From positions 1 to 64,000 of the forward strand of contig JARYMB010000002.1 of assembly GCA_029907345.1 (NCBI GenBank): a stretch of 64,000 nt of DNA, written 5' to 3'. Origin of the DNA: Methanolinea sp. (GTDB lineage: Archaea > Halobacteriota > Methanomicrobia > Methanomicrobiales > Methanospirillaceae). Position numbers and translations under genes: made by a program. The notes beneath the pieces were generated by a model that saw nothing but the letters and a program-made list of their open reading frames with translations, was not told the origin of the DNA and made no database searches. Positions 37,087 through 46,619 of this stretch are shown piece by piece; within the stretch, counting starts at the first letter, position 1, and each line of letters opens with the position of its first letter.

Positions 37087-38246
37087 TCCGAACGGGAATT
37101 CCTGGAATAGACGAGATGCTCGGGTCCGGCATTCCGAGAGGATCGAGGGTTATCTTTTCACTGGAGACAGGTGTCGACGGCCGGCCCTTCTTCTTCCGGA
37201 TTCTCCGGACCGTCCTTTCAGCCGGAAAGAACGCACTGATCATTGCACCGCAGGCGACTGAAAGGGCATTCCTTTCGGACTTTTCCCAGATGATGAATAC
37301 CGATCCTGGCATGGAACCGGGAAAGATCGTCATCCTCGACAGTTCTGTGCGTGAGCGGATCAATGCACGCCTGAAAGGATCACGGGCACGCCGGAAAGAA
37401 TGGCAAAAGACCATGCGCGAGACGATCCAAGAGAATAGTATCGAAGTCCTTTTCGTTTACTTCGATCTCCTCTACGAGGACTTCGGGCTGGAACCTGCCC
37501 TCCAGCTCCTCCCCTCCGGGGATGAATACAGGGGCCTGACAACGATCGTCGAGCACCTCAACCTCGAGGGAGACAGCCTCATATCCGGATTCGCATCAGG
37601 GGGCTACTTCGATTTGATTATCTCCGTGCACTCGAACATCACTTCGGTCCCGTTCTTCAATTTCTTCACGCTGGAATACGTCTCCTGGAGCAGGATGCCC
37701 CGGCGTTCCGTTCCCTACACGGTGACTGACAGGACCATCCGCCTGTATATCCCGAAGATCATCGTGACCGGGCCGCCTTCCTCCGGGAAATCGACCTTCG
37801 TGGCGAATGCATCGGACAGGGGCCTCTCTGTCGATCGGGGAGACGTCGACGGTTTCAAAACGACGGTTGCAATGGATCTCGGCTGGCTGCACCTGAGAGG
37901 TTTTGATATCACCCTGTTCGGGACACCGGGGCAGCCCAGGTTCGACCCGATATTGCCACAGATCATCAGGAATGCGATGGGAATGATCATGGTCATCGAT
38001 GCAACCCGGCCCGAGACCCTTCCACGCGCAAGGGACCTCCTGACACTTGCGTATGCCGCACGGATTCCCGTAGTGGTGGCTGTGAACAAGGTAGACCTTC
38101 CCCACAAAATGGACGAGAGGCAGGTCAGGGAGAGCCTGAAGTTGAGGGATGCCATCCCGGTCTTCTTCATCAGCTCCCTCCGGCGGTCCGACGTCCATGC
38201 GGTGCTCGAGTCCATGATTGACCATATCACACGCTTTTCCCCCTGA
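37083..38246 (+). CDS. KaiC-like domain fused to Ras-like GTPase
   Basis: 387 residues in two parts. The N-terminal ~215 residues are KaiC-like (RTGIPGIDEMLGSGIPRGSRV) but the P-loop is LETGVDGRPFF, without GKT. The C-terminal ~165 residues form a small GTPase: G1 GPPSSGKST (230-238), switch TTVAMD, G3 FGTPGQPRF, G4 NKVD, related to the MglA/Rup group rather than translation GTPases. The GTPase looks competent. It is coupled to the paralogous KaiC-like gene upstream. A role in a signalling or surface/motility switch is inference. Confidence 0.75.
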   Translation: MIRTGIPGIDEMLGSGIPRGSRVIFSLETGVDGRPFFFRILRTVLSAGKNALIIAPQATERAFLSDFSQMMNTDPGMEPGKIVILDSSVRERINARLKGSRARRKEWQKTMRETIQENSIEVLFVYFDLLYEDFGLEPALQLLPSGDEYRGLTTIVEHLNLEGDSLISGFASGGYFDLIISVHSNITSVPFFNFFTLEYVSWSRMPRRSVPYTVTDRTIRLYIPKIIVTGPPSSGKSTFVANASDRGLSVDRGDVDGFKTTVAMDLGWLHLRGFDITLFGTPGQPRFDPILPQIIRNAMGMIMVIDATRPETLPRARDLLTLAYAARIPVVVAVNKVDLPHKMDERQVRESLKLRDAIPVFFISSLRRSDVHAVLESMIDHITRFSP

Positions 38247-38297
38247 CGGATGCTCTGTCCCGGGGAAAAGCACTGTACCTGCCAGGAGAAGGAAAGT

Positions 38298-39047
38298 ATG
38301 CTCACTTTCGTCGGACTCGGACTCCACGACCACACGGATGTATCAGTAAGGGGTCTTGAGAAAATCCGGAATGCCGATATCGTCTTTTTTGAGGGGTATA
38401 CATCGAGGCTTGGAGGATCATCGGTTTGGGAGATGGAGGAATTTTTCAAGAAGAAGATCATTTTTGTCAGCCGGAGAGATGTCGAAGATGATCCCGGGGC
38501 GATCCTTGGTCCTGCAGAGGATAAGGATGTGGTTTTCCTGACCGGCGGGGACCCCATGGTCTCAACGACCCATGCGGACCTCCGTATCAGGGCACACCAC
38601 CGGGGTATCCGGACGGCCATCATTCACGGGGCCTCCATTGTCAGTGCAGTCTGCGGGCTTTCCGGCCTCCAGAATTACCGCTTCGGCAAGTCATGTTCTC
38701 TCCCTTTCCCGGAGAAAAACTGGTACCCCCTGACGCCTGCAGAGGTCATCCGGACTAATCTCTCCATGAACCTACATACCCTTGTTTACCTCGACATCCG
38801 GGATGACAGGTGCATGACCGTGCACGATGCAGTCTCCCTCCTCGAGGAGCTATCTTCCAAATGCGGTTTTTCCATACCGCTGTACGTCGGTGTGGCACGG
38901 GCAGGGTCCCCTTCACCCGACGTGTTCGGCGGGGATGCCCAATCGGTTCTTTCCCACGATTACGGCCCCCCCCTGCATATCCTGATCGTCCCTGGTCCCC
39001 TCCACGTGATGGAGAGGGAATTCCTCGCATTGTTCGGAGGTCTATGA
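38298..39047 (+). CDS. dphB: Diphthine synthase
   Basis: 249 residues. [35 protein letters not shown] and [23 protein letters not shown] are tetrapyrrole-methylase-fold motifs of archaeal Dph5/DphB, which trimethylates the modified histidine of elongation factor 2 on the way to diphthamide. An internal ATG-rich extension upstream was rejected in favour of the ATG at 38298 preceded by AAGGAA. Overlaps the DUF357 gene by four bases. Confidence 0.95.
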   Translation: MLTFVGLGLHDHTDVSVRGLEKIRNADIVFFEGYTSRLGGSSVWEMEEFFKKKIIFVSRRDVEDDPGAILGPAEDKDVVFLTGGDPMVSTTHADLRIRAHHRGIRTAIIHGASIVSAVCGLSGLQNYRFGKSCSLPFPEKNWYPLTPAEVIRTNLSMNLHTLVYLDIRDDRCMTVHDAVSLLEELSSKCGFSIPLYVGVARAGSPSPDVFGGDAQSVLSHDYGPPLHILIVPGPLHVMEREFLALFGGL

Positions 39048-39616
39048 TACCGCACCCCTGGGGGGAAGAGATTGCACGACGGCTCCGGGCCACGATCATC
39101 GTCCCGCCACCGGGGACCGTGTATTGTACTCTTGCAGAAGAGTTGCGTTCAATGGCTGCCTCCTACAGGGATGATGGCGAATATTTCCTCTCCTCGGGGG
39201 ATACCGTAAACGCCCTTGCCGCTTTTTCGTATGCTCTGGGATGGCTGGACGAGGCTTCCTGCCTTGGCCTCGTGATCAGCCCGGTGACAGGCAACCCATG
39301 GTTGTTCTCGCATGTCCCCGTACCCGCAGCCGAATCCGGGCGACTTACGGAGAAGGTGGACCGTTATGGCACCATGCTTTCCTCTGCGCTCGCAAACGTT
39401 TCCTGCGTCCCGGAGAAAGGGACAGGTCCCGGAAGGGCATCGGACCGGATTCTCTGTGCATGCCATGTGCTCAAAGGGTTCGGGGATCTCTTCCGTTCAT
39501 CCGGCAGGCCTGAAAACGCCCTCGGATCGTACAGCTATGCCCATGCGTGGCTCGATACCGGTATCCGCGCAGGGCTCTTGCGTATAATGGGAAGGCATGA
39601 GCTCTTTGCGGTATAA
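39044..39616 (+). CDS. DUF357-domain protein
   Basis: 190 residues. The first part ([40 protein letters not shown]) is the DUF357 helical pair, and the pattern recurs near the C-terminus ([28 protein letters not shown]), so it is a tandem duplication. The unit resembles a short TPR-like helical hairpin. The function is unknown. The start overlaps the dphB stop (ATGA), so both are read from one message. Confidence 0.8.
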   Translation: MIPHPWGEEIARRLRATIIVPPPGTVYCTLAEELRSMAASYRDDGEYFLSSGDTVNALAAFSYALGWLDEASCLGLVISPVTGNPWLFSHVPVPAAESGRLTEKVDRYGTMLSSALANVSCVPEKGTGPGRASDRILCACHVLKGFGDLFRSSGRPENALGSYSYAHAWLDTGIRAGLLRIMGRHELFAV

Positions 39617-39721
39617 CCGGGCTGTTTTGAACCCCTTACCGCCATTGACATATATTTATGCGGTACCACAGCTCTACCTGTTTCGTTTCACATCCCGGGA
39701 ATTTTTTCCCGCGTGAGGACC

Positions 39722-40753
39722 ATGAAGAAGACTGAGAAACGGTGGTTATGGATATCCCTTGGGTTCTCCCTCGTCGTCCTTGCCATTATCCTCTTTTTTA
39801 CCGTTGATTCATCCACATTCACGCTCCTCGAACGGATGAACCCCTCTTTCCTCCTCCTCGCCCTCCTCATCCACCTCCTCGCCCTCTTCTTCTGGTCGCT
39901 CCGGATATGGTTCATGAGCCGCGGCCTCGGGTACACGGTGCCTCTCGCACATTGCATCAACCTTGTCTATGCAAACCTCCTTGTTGCTGCAATAACGCCT
40001 TCGCAGGCCGGGGGCGAACCCGTGCGGATCCACGAGCTTTATAAAGCAGGGGTGAAAGTCGGGGATGCAACGGCCATCGTGATCACGGAACGCATCCTTG
40101 ACGGGATCGTCCTTGGTCTCGGCGGGGCATTTTTCATGTTCGTGCTCGGAAGCATCTGGCAGACAATCGGGTCTGTATACAGTTACTTCCTCTACGTATC
40201 ATGGATATTCATCACCGGACTTGTTCTCGTGTTCCTCTATTCTGTGAAAAATCCACAAATCCTGAAAAATTTTCTTGGTGGAACTGTCCGGCACATCGCG
40301 CGGTTCCGGGGCAGGGACCGGGCTGACTATTATGCGCAGCGCATCGATCGGGAGGTTGACAATTTCCACGCGACGCTTGCCCTGTTTCTCCGGCAGGGAA
40401 AGACGGGGCTGCTGCTTGGTCTTGTCTGCACCACGGCCTTCTGGTTCCTGGAGGCAATCATCGTCTCCGTTATCCTGGTGGGCCTCTCCCAGCCTCCCAT
40501 CCTTGTCGAATCCATGATCATCCAGCTGGTCATTGCAATCATCATGATGATTCCGCTCACACCCGGGGGGTCAGGGATAGCCGAGGTCCTCTTCTCGACC
40601 ATGTACGGGATTTATATTCCGCATGCCCTTATCGGGATTGTTGTCGTGTTGTGGCGGAGCATCCTCTACTATTCAAACATCCTGCTCGGATTTCTCGGGA
40701 GCCTCGTCATCGTCCGGCGGGAGGCCCAGAGCCGGGATGGTGACAAACCTTAA
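39722..40753 (+). CDS. Flippase-like integral membrane protein (UPF0104/LPG-synthase TM region)
   Basis: 343 residues with about eight helices. SLRIWFMSRGLGYTVPL, ITPSQAGGEPVRIHELYKAG and GIAEVLFSTMYGI are characteristic of the UPF0104 family, which covers the membrane part of lysyl-phosphatidylglycerol synthases and archaeal relatives thought to move lipids. There is no soluble synthase domain. The ATG at 39722 was chosen, with GTGAGG just upstream serving as ribosome binding site; a TATA-like ACATATATTTAT lies at about 39649. Confidence 0.85.
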   Translation: MKKTEKRWLWISLGFSLVVLAIILFFTVDSSTFTLLERMNPSFLLLALLIHLLALFFWSLRIWFMSRGLGYTVPLAHCINLVYANLLVAAITPSQAGGEPVRIHELYKAGVKVGDATAIVITERILDGIVLGLGGAFFMFVLGSIWQTIGSVYSYFLYVSWIFITGLVLVFLYSVKNPQILKNFLGGTVRHIARFRGRDRADYYAQRIDREVDNFHATLALFLRQGKTGLLLGLVCTTAFWFLEAIIVSVILVGLSQPPILVESMIIQLVIAIIMMIPLTPGGSGIAEVLFSTMYGIYIPHALIGIVVVLWRSILYYSNILLGFLGSLVIVRREAQSRDGDKP

Positions 40754-40782
40754 AGCCCCGACCGGGTAATTCCTTCTCACAG

Positions 40783-41238
40783 ATGGAACCGGTCCGCTGC
40801 GGTGTCAAGGGAGTATACATGGCAGTGAGTCCCCTTGGGGCCTCACCTGCAGTCATCATCTCGCTCCCCGGAGAAGAGATGTGCATCCCGATTTACATAG
40901 GCCTGTGGGAAGCAATTTCGATCCGGAACGCACTCAAGGGAGAGATCCCGCCGCGACCACTCACGCACGACCTCTTTGTCGAATTCATGAAGTCCTTTGG
41001 GATCGAGCTCCGCGAGATGGTTATCGACTCCATCGAGGACGGAGTGTACTACGCCCGCCTGATACTCGTCCGTGACAACCACCACTTGAGCATGGATTGC
41101 CGGCCGAGCGACGGAATTGCCCTATCGCTCCGCTGCAATGCAGACCTCTTCGTGGACCAGGAGGTCGTGGCCGGCTCTTCCGTCAGTTTTTCGGAACTTT
41201 CCGGCCTGCAGGACCTGGATACGTACCTGGGGGGCTGA
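40783..41238 (+). CDS. Bifunctional-nuclease-domain (BFN/DUF151) protein
   Basis: 151 residues: ISLPGEEMCIPIYIGLWEAISI and MDCRPSDGIALSLRCNADLFVDQEV are the two conserved BFN segments. The domain is reported to have RNase/DNase activity in plants and is widespread in bacteria and archaea with unclear role. It starts 29 bases after the flippase-like gene and may share its transcript. It converges with hisE. Confidence 0.88.
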   Translation: MEPVRCGVKGVYMAVSPLGASPAVIISLPGEEMCIPIYIGLWEAISIRNALKGEIPPRPLTHDLFVEFMKSFGIELREMVIDSIEDGVYYARLILVRDNHHLSMDCRPSDGIALSLRCNADLFVDQEVVAGSSVSFSELSGLQDLDTYLGG

Positions 41239-41239
41239 A

Positions 41240-41533
41240 TCATTTCCTCCGGGAGGCAAGTTCCCGGAGGACTTCTTCCCATTCCACGCCGGCAGATTTC
41301 AGGCTGACCATGAGGTGGAAGACGAGGTCTGCGGCTTCGTAGGTGATCTCATCTTTCCTGCCGTTCTTGACGGCCAGGATATACTCGGTTACCTCTTCCC
41401 CGACCTTTTCCAATACCCTGTCAATGCCCTTTGGGTCTCCCACGAGGGATGCAACGTATGACCCGGATCTCGGGTTCTCCACGCGGTCCCTGATAACCTC
41501 GAAAAGTTCGAGGAGGATGTCACTGCGTTCCAC
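41240..41533 (-). CDS. hisE: Phosphoribosyl-ATP diphosphatase
   Basis: 97 residues, the all-alpha NTP-pyrophosphohydrolase of histidine synthesis that hydrolyses phosphoribosyl-ATP to phosphoribosyl-AMP. Family motifs are SYVASLVGDPKGIDRVLEKVGEE (metal-binding Glu) and EAADLVFHLMVSL (ExxD). It is monofunctional, without the HisI part. Its start overlaps the nusA-like gene by 14 bases, an unusual pairing of histidine synthesis with transcription termination. Confidence 0.92.
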   Translation of the reverse strand: MERSDILLELFEVIRDRVENPRSGSYVASLVGDPKGIDRVLEKVGEEVTEYILAVKNGRKDEITYEAADLVFHLMVSLKSAGVEWEEVLRELASRRK

Positions 41534-41972
41534 CTGGTGCCTCCTCCACGATTATCTCACCAATTTCCGGCCCGCCGAACCTCCGACAGAGAATTCTTGC
41601 CTTCTCGATCGTGGTCCCCCCCTTTCCGATGGCAAGGCCGAGGTCACCCTTCTGTTTCACGATGATATCGATAGTACCCGGAATTGCAGATTCCTTCGTT
41701 CCGGTCACGTTGGCAGGTTTGAACATGTGAGTGATGAACTGGAAGAGGTCATCGGAATACTCGACCATCTCCACTTTTTTCCCAAGGACTTTCTGGAGAC
41801 GGCGGATGTTCTCCCCCTTTTTTCCTATCGCGAGGCCCATGTCACCCTGCTTGATGACATAAATGACACGTTCGAATTTTTCGTCTATAATGCAGTCTAT
41901 TGCGGTGGCCCTTGTCAGTATCCGTAATTCCTCGATATATCGCCGTTCTTTAAACCCGATTGTACGCTCCAT
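41520..41972 (-). CDS. nusA: NusA-like KH-domain transcription factor
   Basis: 150 residues with two KH domains, each with a GxxG loop (MGLAIGKKGENIRRLQ and LGLAIGKGGTTIEKAR). It is the archaeal NusA homologue, which has only the KH RNA-binding part. The ATG at 41972 was chosen because AAGGAT lies seven bases before it; an upstream in-frame ATG at 41987 gives five more residues. It precedes hisE. Confidence 0.9.
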   Translation of the reverse strand: MERTIGFKERRYIEELRILTRATAIDCIIDEKFERVIYVIKQGDMGLAIGKKGENIRRLQKVLGKKVEMVEYSDDLFQFITHMFKPANVTGTKESAIPGTIDIIVKQKGDLGLAIGKGGTTIEKARILCRRFGGPEIGEIIVEEAPGGTQ

Positions 41973-42337
41973 CCGATGATCCTTCATATATATGTTCCGG
42001 GTGCAGGAATTAAATGATTGGTTGCAGTCTTTGGATACTCTTTGGATACTGCCAGCCCGGCGTCAAAAGAATGGATTTTTTTGGTCCCCAACAGGTTAGT
42101 GCTGGCAAAACGGATTTTTTGCTCTCCGCTAATCCGGGTAGGTAGTGAAGCACTCAAGTGGGGCATGGGGATGGTCCCGCCGCCCTTAAAAGGTGCGCCC
42201 CGGCGGCGGTTTCACTATGAATTTTATACAAAGTCGATATTTCCCCTTCGGATAAACCAATCAAAATGAGAAAGGCTGTCATGCACTCATACAACTCACC
42301 CGTTCAAACTGATGAAGAGGGAAAAAATTTGGCGGTT
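41973..42337. other. Non-coding stretch with a GC-rich inverted repeat
   Basis: 365 bases between nusA and the SIMPL gene, both leftward. CCGCCG (42177-42182) pairs with CGGCGG (42201-42206) to form a possible terminator hairpin for the SIMPL transcript. A TATA-like ATATATAT lies at about 41986-41995, close to the nusA start. Open frames crossing here show no family features. Confidence 0.4.
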
Positions 42338-43078
42338 CTATCCAATGAGGTAGACTGCACTGACTTCTGCAGTGACCTTTACTTCTCCCGCCTCGATGGG
42401 CGTCGGGGCCTGTTCATACACATTGTCTCCCGATGCATACGTAGCAAGACTCTTGTAGAGTCGGGGGGGATAGGAACTTGCGACAGTGATCTGCTTGACT
42501 CCCGTGATAGTCACTCCTGCGGCACCTGCAACGATCGATGCGTCCGAGTAGGCCTTTTTCACGGCTTTTGCGAGCAGTTCATCCCGCAGGGACTGTTCCA
42601 GTTCATCGCTTACCTGGAATTCGATGGAATCTACCTGGTTGGCTCCTGACTTAACGGCGGTATCGATCACCTCTCCTGTCCGCGAGACATCCCTGATGGT
42701 GATCTCGAGGCGGTTTGCAACCCGGTAGTATTTCACCTTCTGTCCGAACGGAACTTTTGAGTCCTCGTACACGGGGTAAATGGAGTACCCGGTCGTTTTG
42801 AGATCCTTCTTCTCGATCCCGAGATTCTCGATTGACTTAGAGACAGAGTCCATGATGCGTGCATTCTCGCTCTGTGCAGCCTGAACGTTGGCATTCTCGG
42901 TGACGACAGCGACGATGATATGCGCCCTGTCAGGCGTGACCATTGCTTCAGCACTTCCGGAGGTGGAAATTGTCCTTTCGTTGTTCTCTGCAGCGGCGAC
43001 AGCCCCCGGAAGGAAAGCCGCGACCAGTACAAAGACGAGGACAAGCGAAAAAGCCCGGCTGATTGTCTGTGGGTTCAT
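42338..43078 (-). CDS. SIMPL-domain (DUF541) exported protein
   Basis: 246 residues. Signal peptide (AFSLVLVFVLVAAFLPGAVA) followed by a SIMPL domain: ISTSGSAEAMVTPDRAHIIVAV, then TTGYSIYPVYE and the C-terminal beta strand region to VTAEVSAVYLIG. The family (with bacterial YggE and eukaryotic SIMPL) sits outside the membrane; its role is not known. The ATG at 43078 was chosen because it begins directly at the signal peptide; the longer start reads into the intergenic region. Confidence 0.85.
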   Translation of the reverse strand: MNPQTISRAFSLVLVFVLVAAFLPGAVAAAENNERTISTSGSAEAMVTPDRAHIIVAVVTENANVQAAQSENARIMDSVSKSIENLGIEKKDLKTTGYSIYPVYEDSKVPFGQKVKYYRVANRLEITIRDVSRTGEVIDTAVKSGANQVDSIEFQVSDELEQSLRDELLAKAVKKAYSDASIVAGAAGVTITGVKQITVASSYPPRLYKSLATYASGDNVYEQAPTPIEAGEVKVTAEVSAVYLIG

Positions 43079-43250
43079 GCCGTGTACTATCTTTGGAAAA
43101 TTCAAATACCTTTCCAAAACTGCGAAAAAATTCGCAACTATTCACTTTTTTTTCCGGACCACAACATCCGCAGCAGTTTTTTCCGGGAAACATTTCCGCC
43201 CCATACCAAAATACAAAAAGAAGAAGGGTGCATACATTGATGGTTCTTGT

Positions 43251-44501
43251 ATGGCATCAACGCTGGTCGAGAAAATATTCTCAAGGAGATGTGCACGGGA
43301 CGTCAGAGCAGGTGACGTTGTCATGGCACCGATCGACATGGCCATGATCCATGACATCACCGGGCCCCTCGCTGTCCAGAAGTTCCAGGAGATGGGGGGA
43401 AGAACGGTATTCGATCCTGGAAAAATCGTTCTCCTCTTCGACCACCAGGTGCCTGCTGATTCCATCTCAGCCGCAAACAACCATGTATTCTTAAGAAAAT
43501 TTGCCCGTGAGCAAAACATCGAAAACCTCGACGGGAGAGAGGGTATCTGTCACCAGGTGGTGATGGAACGCGGGCGTGCGGCACCGGGCGATATCATCGT
43601 CGGGGCCGATTCGCACACGTGCATGTACGGTGCTGCGGGTGCGTTTGCGACCGGAATAGGATCAACTGACATGGGTTTCGTCCTCAAGTTCGGAGTTCTC
43701 TACTTCCGTGTGCCCGAAACGATCAGGGTCACCGTCGGGGGAAAGTTCCCCGGAAGGGTGGGGCCAAAGGATCTCATCCTCGAAATAGCCGGGAAAATAG
43801 GGGCCGACGGAGCGACATACCAGGCTCTCGAGTTCACGGGGGAGACCTTCAGGACCATGGACATGCCCGGCCGGATGACATGCTGCAACATGGCTGTTGA
43901 GATGGGGGCAAAAGCAGGCATCGTTCCTCCCGACGATGTTACCTGGTCATACCTCAAAGGAAGGAGAGATATAACGCCATTTTTACTTGCCAGCGATGAG
44001 AATGCCTCCTTCTCGATGGAATACTCATTCGATGCATCACGGCTCACACCCCGCGTGGCGGTTCCCCACAACGTGGACCAGGTCGTGGACGTCGCAAAGG
44101 TCGCCGGGACGCATATAGACCAGGTTTTCATCGGTTCCTGCACGAACGGTCGGTTCGAAGACCTCAAGGAGGCAGCCGACGTGCTGAAAGACGGGACTTT
44201 CCACCCGGATGTCCGTGTCATCATCATCCCTTCCTCGCGGACAGAGTACCTGAAAGCCCTCAAGGCCGGCCTGATCGAGCGGTTCGTCTCTGCCGGGGCA
44301 CTCGTCGAGGCACCCTGTTGCGGGCCGTGCATGGGTGGGGCTTTCGGCCTGCTCGCTCCCGGCGAGGTCTCCCTCTCGACATCGAACAGGAACTTCCGGG
44401 GGCGGCAGGGAAGCACCGATGCGTTCGTCTACCTCTGTTCACCCGCGACGGCCGCAGCCAGTGCAATGAAAGGAGAAATAACGGACCCAAGGGAGGTGTG
44501 A
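43251..44501 (+). CDS. leuC: 3-Isopropylmalate dehydratase / homoaconitase large subunit
   Basis: 416 residues. The [4Fe-4S] ligands lie in IGSCTNGRFEDL and APCCGPCMGGAFG, and GADSHTCMYGAAGAFATGIGSTD is the aconitase-family signature. This methanogen family contains both isopropylmalate isomerase (leucine) and homoaconitase (coenzyme B), which the large subunit alone cannot separate. The small subunit loop (YLVI) suggests the isopropylmalate form. It starts a plus-strand operon leuC-leuD-leuB. Confidence 0.85.
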   Translation: MASTLVEKIFSRRCARDVRAGDVVMAPIDMAMIHDITGPLAVQKFQEMGGRTVFDPGKIVLLFDHQVPADSISAANNHVFLRKFAREQNIENLDGREGICHQVVMERGRAAPGDIIVGADSHTCMYGAAGAFATGIGSTDMGFVLKFGVLYFRVPETIRVTVGGKFPGRVGPKDLILEIAGKIGADGATYQALEFTGETFRTMDMPGRMTCCNMAVEMGAKAGIVPPDDVTWSYLKGRRDITPFLLASDENASFSMEYSFDASRLTPRVAVPHNVDQVVDVAKVAGTHIDQVFIGSCTNGRFEDLKEAADVLKDGTFHPDVRVIIIPSSRTEYLKALKAGLIERFVSAGALVEAPCCGPCMGGAFGLLAPGEVSLSTSNRNFRGRQGSTDAFVYLCSPATAAASAMKGEITDPREV

Positions 44502-44504
44502 AGG

Positions 44505-44999
44505 ATGCGGGTATGGAAGTTTGGGGACAATATCGATACAGATGCCATCATACCCGGGCGGTACCTTGTCATCTACGATCCGTGGGCACTTGCAACCCAC
44601 GCTTTCGAAGGAACCCGCGATGAATTTGCCCAGAACGCGCGGGAAGGGGACATCATCGTCGCCGGAAAGAACTTCGGCTGCGGCTCCTCGCGTGAACATG
44701 CACCCCTTGCCCTCCTCGGGGCAGGGATCAAGGTGATCATCGCCCGGTCATTCGCCCGGATCTTTTATCGTAATGCCATCAACGTCGGGATTCTCCCCCT
44801 CGTGTGTCCCGAGGCCGGGACGATCGAGGACGGGGCGGTCGTCACCATCGATCTCGATGCAGGTTTCATCGAATCGGGTGGAAGAAAGATGCCAATCGAA
44901 CCGGTTCCCGCCTTCCTGAAGGAAATAATCGATGCAGGGGGACTTGTCGGGTACGCCCGCAAACTCGAGAAGGTGAAGACATGTACAGAATCGCAGTAA
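44505..44999 (+). CDS. leuD: 3-Isopropylmalate dehydratase / homoaconitase small subunit
   Basis: 164 residues. [19 protein letters not shown] opens the domain; [22 protein letters not shown] is the substrate-binding motif. The specificity loop reads YLVI. From the methanogen literature as I recall it, YLV-type loops go with isopropylmalate and YLRT-type with homoaconitate, so LeuD is favoured. It starts three bases after leuC, and its end overlaps leuB by 19 bases. Confidence 0.85.
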   Translation: MRVWKFGDNIDTDAIIPGRYLVIYDPWALATHAFEGTRDEFAQNAREGDIIVAGKNFGCGSSREHAPLALLGAGIKVIIARSFARIFYRNAINVGILPLVCPEAGTIEDGAVVTIDLDAGFIESGGRKMPIEPVPAFLKEIIDAGGLVGYARKLEKVKTCTESQ

Positions 45000-46096
45000 T
45001 CGGCGGGGACGGGATCGGCCCGGAGATCGTAGCCGAGGGCAGGAAAGTCCTCGAAGCTGCGGCTGACCGTTTTTCCTTCGACATCCGGTGGGAGGAGTTC
45101 GACATAGGTGCGGAACGCTACCTGGAGACTGGAGAACTCCTCACCGAGGAAGACCTCAAAGAGCTCTCGGGGTTTAGGGCCATTTACTTCGGGGCTGTGG
45201 GTGACGAGCGCGTTTTGCCCGGTGTCCTCGAAAAGGGAATTCTCCTCTCTTTACGCTTCTACTTCGACCAGTATATCAACCTGCGTCCTGTCCGCCTCCT
45301 CGAGGGTGTAACCACACCCCTCGCGGGGAAGTCACCCCGGGACATCGACTTTGTTGTCGTCAGGGAGAATACCGAAGATTTCTACGTCGGCGTGGGAGGA
45401 AGGGTTCGTGGCAGGGACAGGGCGACACACGAAATCGTGCGCAACCTCTACAATATCAGATTTGGAATCGATTGCGAGAGCGATGCGGATGAGATGGCCT
45501 ACCAGATCGGAATCATCACCCGCGAAGGGGCAAAGCGCGTGATTACCTATGCCTGCGATCTCGCAAGGAGGAGGAGAAAGAAACTGACCTCTGTTGACAA
45601 GGCCAATGTCCTGACCGACATGTACGGACTCTGGAGGGAAGTCTTTTCCGAGGTCTGCGGAAACTACAAGGATATTACCACGGAGTTCGCTTTCGTCGAT
45701 GCCGTCACCATGTGGTTCGTAAAAAACCCCGAATCGTTCGACGTCGTGGTGACCCCCAACATGTTCGGAGACATCATCACGGATCTCGGGGCGATGATTC
45801 AGGGGGGCCTTGGTCTTGCAGCCGGCGGGAACATCAACCCGGGAGGGACGTCCATGTTCGAACCCATCCATGGATCGGCACCGAAGTACAGGGGTCTGAA
45901 CCAGGCAAACCCCATGGCCACGATCTGGGCGGGATCGATGCTGCTCGACCACATCGGCGAGACTGCGGCAGCAGAAAAGGTACTTGCAGCAATAGGCCGG
46001 TCTATTAAGGACGGTGTCGTGACAAAGGACATGGGAGGCATGTCCCGGACATCGGATGTCGGCGATTACATCGCTGCCCTCGTGAAAAATATGTGA
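44981..46096 (+). CDS. leuB: 3-Isopropylmalate / homoisocitrate dehydrogenase
   Basis: 371 residues of beta-decarboxylating dehydrogenase fold. [19 protein letters not shown] begins the protein; [27 protein letters not shown] and the metal-binding [17 protein letters not shown] with [18 protein letters not shown] follow. NAD(P)-dependent oxidation of 3-isopropylmalate is the likely reaction; homoisocitrate (AksF in coenzyme B synthesis) is the alternative. Third gene of the leuCD operon. A start inside leuD was accepted since MYRIAVIGG is the conserved N-terminus. Confidence 0.85.
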   Translation: MYRIAVIGGDGIGPEIVAEGRKVLEAAADRFSFDIRWEEFDIGAERYLETGELLTEEDLKELSGFRAIYFGAVGDERVLPGVLEKGILLSLRFYFDQYINLRPVRLLEGVTTPLAGKSPRDIDFVVVRENTEDFYVGVGGRVRGRDRATHEIVRNLYNIRFGIDCESDADEMAYQIGIITREGAKRVITYACDLARRRRKKLTSVDKANVLTDMYGLWREVFSEVCGNYKDITTEFAFVDAVTMWFVKNPESFDVVVTPNMFGDIITDLGAMIQGGLGLAAGGNINPGGTSMFEPIHGSAPKYRGLNQANPMATIWAGSMLLDHIGETAAAEKVLAAIGRSIKDGVVTKDMGGMSRTSDVGDYIAALVKNM

Positions 46097-46113
46097 GGGT
46101 CTTTCCGGGAGTT

Positions 46114-46533
46114 TCACGCCGTGCAGGGGAAGATCGGCCCTGCGAAGTCCGTGAGGAGGTGGTTGTGGGGATACCTCTTCTCGCTTCCCGCATGGAATTC
46201 CATGATGGGGGCTGTCCTCTCCCTGTAGGAGAGCACGTCCTGGAGGGATTCAAGAGAAAGCGTGAACCTGTCCCCGTTCACGAGCGAGATGTTGAGGGCT
46301 TTCCCGGATCGGGAGAGCGATACCAATCCCGCCTCTCCACCGAGGTACTCCATCCAGTTCTGCTTGATGCGCCTCACGGAGCAGGTCGTTCCCCTCCCAA
46401 TCACACCGGTGAGTTCATCGACAGGGATGCAGAGCCGTGCCCCGTGTATGAAGAGGAAAACGACCTCCCGGGGGACACCCTCACCATCAAGAACCTCGTG
46501 CCCGTCCCTGCAGAGGTATCCTGCCCTTTTCAT
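46114..46533 (-). CDS. Hypothetical protein next to the nitrogenase-like operon
   Basis: 139 residues, mixed alpha/beta, with five cysteines including CRDG near the start and TCSVRR in the middle. No family is recognised. It has its own promoter: a TATA-like GGTTTATATACC (minus strand, 46571-46582) lies ~40 bases before the ATG, so it is not necessarily part of the nitrogenase-like operon. It converges with leuB. Confidence 0.5.
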   Translation of the reverse strand: MKRAGYLCRDGHEVLDGEGVPREVVFLFIHGARLCIPVDELTGVIGRGTTCSVRRIKQNWMEYLGGEAGLVSLSRSGKALNISLVNGDRFTLSLESLQDVLSYRERTAPIMEFHAGSEKRYPHNHLLTDFAGPIFPCTA

Positions 46534-46619
46534 GGTTCTTTCTCACCTGTATACCACCTCTGGAAGGACTGGTATATAAACCCTCGATGAGCGCGGGGTG
46601 AAAGTGAAATCCCGGGGGT

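Noticed and set aside
42266-42649. 127-codon plus-strand frame opposite the SIMPL gene
   Set aside because: It is antisense to a well-supported exported protein and has no domain.
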